Assembly: GCA_964035545.1 (NCBI GenBank)
Contig: OZ037770.1
Span: forward strand, 11,522,463-11,586,462
Origin: Bugula neritina
Taxonomy: Eukaryota > Bryozoa > Gymnolaemata > Cheilostomatida > Bugulidae
DNA: 64,000 bases
Direction of reading: 5' to 3'
Shown: positions 58,201-64,000 of the stretch, in pieces
Position numbering within the stretch: position 1 is the first letter of the stretch
How the letters are laid out: the number at the start of each line of letters is the position of its first letter
Notes under the pieces: generated by a model
Database searches by the model: none
Seen by the model: the letters and a program-made list of their open reading frames with translations, nothing else
What the model was told of the DNA's origin: nothing
Position numbers and translations under genes: made by a program

Positions 58201-60115
58201 AGACTGCGCGCTACAATGTTGTCTGCTAATAAAAATGATAACTTATTGATAATTACTAAGCAAAGCATTAAATAATTATGATAGCCACCTTTTCAGATGC
58301 CAGAACTTTGACTTTCAGTACAATGATTAAGAAAACTCAATTATATGCAGTAGAAGGTAAAAAAATGGGAGAATTTAAATTGAATTTAAATGACGAATAA
58401 AACTTAGTTTCATTAGCTATTTTCTTTGTAATTTTTAGCCTAACAATCCTGTAAGTTTATTAATAATCTGCAAGACAGCCATTAATTTTATATAAGCTAG
58501 TCAAACTAAAAAATTAAAATTAATTATTTTAAATTGGCCAAATTACCATACACTGAAAGCTTTGCTGCGTATAGTTTATAGCTGGGATTAAATTTTAGAC
58601 TAGGACCATCTTGTTTTCAACAGTAGTAGCTTTAATCACTCAAATAGGTGAACAAATTATACTTTTAAAGTATCCTTCACTTAAGAGGAGGCAACTTCGA
58701 GAGATCGATCTGACACTCTCATGGAAAAACGATCGATCTGAGGACATTTCTCAGATCGATCTCAGCGAGATCGATCTGAGATCGGTACATGGAAAGCCCG
58801 TGTAAACTAGAGCTGTGTGATATCATGTCTCTAAAGGTCAAAGGTTAGCATACTAGACTGTAGAATTCTTGTACTAGTGCACCTTTATTAAGATATTTAA
58901 AATAATCATGTATCTGCATTGCATCTGATAAGTGCTCTTCATGTGTGTGCAACTACTGGTTAGAAAATTTGAATATGATCAGTTGAAATAGCCCTGTGTG
59001 TAAGAGTCAGAGTTTCTATTAATAGAATATATATACATACTCACTTTTATATGACATACATATTTTATATACATTCTCACTTATACATAAGTATGCACAC
59101 ATACACACATATTCACATGTATATTGTAGAAGAGAAGAGAGAAATAGAAATAGACTTGGTTCCTGCAGCAGACATGATTATTAGCTTAGATCAAGGAGTG
59201 ACAACTCCTACTCTTCCTAAATCTCTCACACTCTTGCAGTCTGTTGATGTTTCTAGTTACTGTTGGTCTGTCTGTAAATATGAGAGTAACACTTATGTAG
59301 GGCTGAGTGGTAGAGCAAGGATAGACAGAATAGATGATAATTTCAGTGTATACAAATCATTCATTTCTCTTACCAATTCTGTAGCTGGAATCACAGTACA
59401 TAGGAACAAGCTGTATGCTCTACAGGGTATCACCAGCACTAATTGGACAGTACATGTGTATGATCTTACTGGGAAACAGGTGACCAGCTGGTCTCATCAT
59501 GATAATTTTGGGTATATAAACAAACTTGCTATTGTTGATGGTCAGGTTGTAGTTCCTGATAGAGGCAATAAGAGGCTTAAAATCTACTCTCTTACTGGGG
59601 AGGTAATTAAACATGTCCCCTGCCCTCTACTTATCGATGGTAATACAGCAATATGTGCAGCAAACAGACATTGTGTAGTAGTTTCTCAGTATGGTTCCTC
59701 TCAAGTATTTAAACTAGACTTGACAACAGAGAAAGTCATCTGGATATGCAAGGATGTATCTCAACCAGAAGGTGTGACCTGCTATAGAAGTAAATATATT
59801 CTTGTGACTAACCGCAGCAGTAAAACCACCATCTGGATACTGGATGTGGAGACAGGTTAGTTTTACATTGGTTAGTTAACTACTGTTACCAATATATTAG
59901 TATTTCTCAGAGTCTCACACTATAAAATATACTATGCTAAGTACTAGTGATGACACACTAATACATCATTTCCTGTTACAGGTACACAACTGTCCAAAGT
60001 AGACGATCCAACTGATAGAACTGTGAGTGGTGTGTTTGATCTTCATGTGTATAAAGACACTCTGATTGTACCTAGATGTGATGAGAAGAAAGTTCTGTTT
60101 TACCAGCTAAACTAA
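55203..60115 (+). CDS. TRIM-like RING/B-box/coiled-coil/beta-propeller protein, copy 7
   Basis: Coding exons: 55203-55354, 55500-55656, 55971-56154, 56764-56945, 57149-57319, 57802-57910, 59130-59855, 59982-60115; 604 residues. Exons 1-3 and intron 1 are closest to copy 3, intron 5 to copy 2, and the 3' flank to copy 3 again, so the gene is a mosaic. In this copy alone the first base triplet after exon 6 reads GGT CAG instead of GGT TAG. A second donor one 51-bp unit later (exon 57802-57961) would therefore add 17 residues in frame, repeating LELYDVMSLKVKG. Blade-entry residues: W; NSVA (followed by GITV); NFGYI; DGNT; QPEG; VSGVF. Intron 6 carries a 777-bp transposon. The B-box 2 region has Ala in GCRACV where others have Val. 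Confidence 0.9.
56239..56327 (-). repeat. tRNA-like SINE remnant in intron 3 of copy 7
   Basis: Counterpart of 21769-21845, with the same A-box-like and B-box-like stretches on the minus strand. Confidence 0.35.
57911..58012 (+). repeat. Two extra 51-bp donor units after exon 6 of copy 7, third split by a transposon
   Basis: Units 57911-57961 (no in-frame stop) and 57962-58012. A third begins at 58013, is interrupted at 58026 by the TIR element, and resumes after 58802, ending near 58843. Confidence 0.88.
58026..58802 (+). mobile_element. Non-autonomous TIR element, 777 bp, in intron 6 of copy 7
   Basis: Same family and orientation as 34578-35355. The ends are CACCGGCTTTCC at the left and the complement of CACGGGCTTTCC at the right. 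TAA is duplicated at both sides (58023-58025, 58803-58805), and the intact site TACTAAACTAG is seen in the neighbouring repeat units. Dense AGATCGATCT palindromes lie near both ends. Confidence 0.87.
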
Positions 60116-63000
60116 ACAGGTGTGTGACAGGATATTATTCCATCTTGTGTTACATTTATTATATTGTTTATCTCACTAGACTCTGTTTGAATACATCTGG
60201 TGCCCAACTCTGTGTTTTCTACTAATATACATATTTGTGATGATATGTCTGAGATGTACAACTTCTACATATACACTGTGCCTGTTATTTCTAGATGATT
60301 CTCAAAGTTGATTCTGTAGACTGAGTTCTTCAACACAGAGCAATGATGGAGTGTGGGAGGCTGTATGACGTCCCAATAACTAACTTATACAGCTATACAT
60401 TGTGCGGAGGGCTGTATGACGTCCCAGTAACTAACTCACGCACCTAAAAATAACTACTTTCAAGAAATAATTTATCATCACTTTTACCAGGCCTATTCCA
60501 CACAACCTGCATGACTTCACGGTGTTAACTAGCCTGTAAATTTATTTATCTAACATGATTTGTATTGAATGGTCACGTAGAGATCAATGTATTTATAATG
60601 GTTAATCTATGTCTGCATAATTTCCTACAAACTGAAATATTATTATATCGCAATGTTTATTGTTTACTATCAAATATCAACCACTACTACTGCTACATTA
60701 ATTTTGCTGTTATAAAGTTGTGTATTTTGACTGATGACCATAATACATGATTTATTACTTGATTTTTGTCTACACAAGAATTAACTCCATATTGCTAATT
60801 AGATTTTATGTTTGAATTTGATTCTTATTTTCTTTAAATATTCTGTGAAATAAACTGCCTTTGTTTGTGGGCTATAAATATTCTTGATTGGACCTCTGAA
60901 TGCAACATCACAGAGTTATGTAATAGTTGACTGTATTGTCGTTTTACAGAAAGTTTTTTAAACATTACATGCCATAGCATCCATGTTTGGAAATCGATTT
61001 AGGCAGCAAAAAGTTTGGGGTCACTGAGTGTCTTTGCCAAGGACTTCTCCAGTTTGGGTATGGACCTCAAATGATATTGTTCACTGAACATTGAACTCAG
61101 TGACCTTGAACTTTGTGCTGCCCTTAACCATAATTTATTAATTCCACCCATAGTGCATAGTTTACTACATAGTTATGACCTACACTAGAGGTGTCCAAAT
61201 TCAGGTACTAAAGCTACACGTGATGCCCAACCTTTAAACCATGATACTATAAAAGTGTCTAATTTCAATCACAATAGGTCTGTGTGGGCCAACTAATATC
61301 TACTTGTAAACCAAATGGTAGAGTCTAGAACCAGTATAAGTTATGATAGCATTACTTCCTGTTTACCTGGTTACCAATAGCAACAATGTTGCATGAATAT
61401 CAGTCAGGTATTGTGAGGGTACACGAAACCTGTATAAGTATATTTGTAAAGTAATTACTAATGTGGTAGTAGTATATAGTATTGGACAGTCTCTGATATG
61501 TTAGTAACATCTTTGAGTTGTTACACCTGACTTCTCCATATGGTGATGGTAAGATTCTTTAACCTCAGGTCTAGTCTACTGACAATTTGTATGACTTTCA
61601 GTTTGAGTGACTGTTTGAGATCCTTGAGTGGCAACATAACCATCATAATCATTTGATTGGCTGTGTTAGAATAATAGTCAAAGTGATTAATTATTCCATT
61701 ATATTCTATAAACAGTGAATAAATTAATAAATTAAAGTGGTTACAGCTACTAATAGCAAAATATTTTACTATAAACGCATCACCATGCCGTATACCTGCA
61801 ATAAAATTTACAGAATTTATATTCTGTGTAGAGTATAATATAAGTAATGTAGCAGCCTGTTATATAGAGATACTTGGAGACTCTTGCTGGGGTTATGTTC
61901 AAGTTTATTGGCTCAGCACTTTGGGTTTCTTTTATTGCATTCCCAGACAGTATTTCACATGATGTAGAGTTTAAAGTATAGCTACACCAGTGTAACTGTA
62001 CCAAGTATTCACAACTGTTTTCTGTAAACAGAATAACCACATTGTGATAAGAAGTCAGTCTGATATGTCACTAAGTACAACTAACAGGACTTTATAATGA
62101 TGCAGGATATAAATAACTCAGAGACCCTCTGTGGGGGAGACAACACCCTGTATTATGAACTCATGATCTTTCTGACAGCATATCTTAGTGCTGATGTACT
62201 TTCTGCTATATTGACATCTGTTTTCTGTTTCATTTGTATCTCAAAGACTTGAAGTTTGTTTTGAATACAGAAAGTTATATATAAGAGGCTGCAATAAAGC
62301 TCTATGATGCAGTAACTGGTTTATGTACATTTTCTTTTATACCTGCATTTCAAATAATTACTATACTATTATTTATTACAGCAGATATCGTAGCTACAAT
62401 AAATCATGGCAATTGTTTTATTATAGATAAAATTAAACCTAAGTAGTCAAATAAATGGTGGACCGATACCATCTACGTCACGAAAATGTTATTAGTGCTT
62501 TCAAGGTTGGAAACATTGAGTATACTTACGAAGATAAAGGGCATGGTAACATACACAACATAGTTTGTTGGCCTTTAAACTGCAAATCTAATAGCTTATA
62601 GCTTATATATGCATATATATTGAAAAACTAAATTCCACACCTAATTCCATTTTTATCCATATTCTATTTAATATTATTCTTTCCAATAATTGTGGAGTAT
62701 TTCATCTACAGATTACTTTAAAGTTTAAAACCTAGTTCACACTTATAAATGGTATAATAGAAGAATCACTATCCAAGGAACAGTTGTAGTCTGTATTGGT
62801 TAGTGAAGTCATAGCTGCTCCACTGCTAGTACAAACAGAAACTGCACTCATGCAAACCCAAAGTTGCCAACATGGTGAGGGCTAGTCCCTTTGTTATAAA
62901 GATTGTCACATGGCTATCTATTGTAAAGCATAAAAGTGAAATTCATAAAATGATGGACAAACTACAATGGCATATGAAGCATCCAGCACATTATAATATA

Positions 63001-63199
63001 CAGTGCTCCCTCTGTATCTCACTAAGCGACAGGTGTAAAACCTCAACTCGTGTCATATTAGAATGCCAGATTCAACTCACGGATCAGTTGAAATTGGTGA
63101 TTAGGTTCCTATACACACATACATCAGCCACAAAACAGGGGTCAAGCTGTTCTCGTGACCTATAGAAATTCGTGAGAAAGGGGTCCTTGAGATCCACTG
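63001..63199 (+). mobile_element. Pogo-like MITE (199 bp)
   Basis: CAGTGCTCCC... to ...GATCCACTG with TA on both sides, as at 27585-27783. Confidence 0.6.
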
Positions 63200-63315
63200 T
63201 ATCAAATACTATCTATTGGGCACAGGTTTTGTTTGGAAAGATAACTCTGAAGGAGGAAGCGATACGTACATGGTGCTGCAACGCTCATCAATAGTGTTAT
63301 TACTGCGTGCGTTGT

Positions 63316-63327
63316 GGGGAATTCCCC
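63316..63327. promoter_or_regulatory. GGGGAATTCCCC palindrome near the right edge
   Basis: Fifth unchanged occurrence, here preceded by a one-base deletion (GTTGTGGGG). It would lie upstream of a predicted next gene. Confidence 0.3.
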
Positions 63328-63442
63328 CAGTCCAGGGTAAGCGTTTTTTTAATCCCGCATCTGCGCAGAAAGGTCTAACGCTAACAGGAACTATAAGTAG
63401 TTCCATAGGTCTTCCGTGATGAGGTGAAGTTTGCCCCATTAA

Positions 63443-63840
63443 CCCTTTCATGCATGAATTATCTTTTAACAGCAAATTTCTAAATATTTTTGCTGAATAT
63501 AATTGATTTCATGTCTCTCAACATAAAATAACAACTTTTTTCAATTTTCATCCAGTAGATGCGAAAAAAAGATTAGTATCTACATAGGTGGACGCCATGC
63601 ATTTACTATAGAAATAGTCTACAAGGGAAAACAAGGAAAGCTTGCAAGTGAAACAGCAATTCGAAATTTTCTTTTAATTAGTTGACCTTGATCTTTTTAC
63701 ACAAAGTTATTTTATAGTAGAATGAAAAACCCTTAAACAATGCTGAAAAACTTATTAGAAAATGTGAAATATCAAAATTTTAAGCTATTTTGGTGCAACA
63801 AAGGCAGCGTCCACATATGTGGACGCTGCGCATGAAAGGG
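63443..63840. mobile_element. piggyBac-like MITE with terminal CCCTTTCATGC
   Basis: A 398-bp insert between duplicated TTAA (63439-63442, 63841-63844). The empty site CCCCATTAATTG is seen in sister spacers (near 28021 and 54015). Ends CCCTTTCATGC form 11-bp inverted repeats, giving the TTAACCC start typical of piggyBac. Close to the right end is a perfect 26-bp palindrome (63804-63829) centred on CACATATGTG. There is no coding capacity. Confidence 0.85.
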
Positions 63841-63967
63841 TTAATTGTTTACCAACAGCAATAACTTTTAGTGTTAGCAAACTTGAAAGCGATGTTCATT
63901 GTTTTCAAATTTTGGTTTTAAAGTCAACTTATTGTAGTTCTATTATCTCTAGTTTCGGATAGTTATG

Positions 63968-64000
63968 CTGATAGTGACACTCATAGTCATACTCATAGAG
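63968..64000 (+). repeat. Start of a TCATAC/TCATAG hexamer repeat, cut by the window edge
   Basis: GATAGTGACACTCATAGTCATACTCATAG-type sequence begins as in the upstream tracts of the other type A spacers. Confidence 0.7.

Larger units (their letters stand above)
60116..64000 (+). other. Type A spacer after copy 7, cut by the window end
   Basis: It has a likely 3' UTR intron (60120-60294), a 3' flank like copy 3, the non-coding block with the 11157-type frame broken, a pogo-like MITE, the GGGGAATTCCCC palindrome (63316-63327), a piggyBac-like MITE and the start of the TCATAC-type repeat. By analogy another gene copy should begin about 1 kb past the window. Confidence 0.6.

Overview
The window is eukaryotic and almost certainly from an animal. 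Its protein-coding genes are split by many GT-AG introns and encode TRIM-type proteins (RING, B-boxes, coiled coil, then a beta-propeller of NHL type), an architecture known from animals. The array is AT-rich (visibly about one third GC) with short introns. Together with the tandem expansion this fits an early-branching invertebrate such as a demosponge, but the species cannot be fixed from the sequence.

Layout. Bases 1 to about 7167 are the 3' part of a GC-rich Ty3/gypsy LTR retrotransposon: the end of gag, a -1 frameshift signal, a pol frame of nearly 2000 codons with an unusual C-terminal extension (two C2H2 fingers and a coiled coil), a polypurine tract and the 3' LTR. It sits in intron 5 of a TRIM-like gene whose last three coding exons (copy 1, 7883-9257) follow. 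Six more copies lie head to tail on the + strand: copy 2 (14209-18120), copy 3 (20730-24853), copy 4 (29209-33669), copy 5 (37694-41668), copy 6 (44816-50711) and copy 7 (55203-60115). Each has eight coding exons with identical intron phases (2,0,1,0,0,1,1). A further upstream block at 60116-64000 suggests that the array continues.

Spacers are of two kinds. Type A precedes copies 2, 4, 5 and 7 and the right edge. It carries a Tc1/pogo-like MITE, a perfect GGGGAATTCCCC palindrome (a kappaB-like match) about 1.3 kb before the ATG, and a degenerate TCATAC/TCATAG repeat. Type B precedes copies 3 and 6 and lacks all three. Later insertions include three related 777-bp class elements packed with GATCGATC palindromes, a piggyBac-like MITE nested in one of them, a second piggyBac-like MITE near the right edge, and a solo LTR.

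Biology. Exons 1-6 (RING, B-boxes, coiled coil) are nearly invariant between copies. Exons 7-8 encode a six-bladed propeller in which differences cluster at the same place in every blade, just before the strand that opens it. This is the pattern expected of a family with one signalling and ubiquitylation module and a diversified binding face. The array is a candidate innate-immune or self-recognition TRIM cluster shaped by duplication and gene conversion. Copy 6 has lost the donor of intron 7 and with it the sixth blade. An exactly 51-bp repeat that duplicates the intron 6 donor varies in number between copies.
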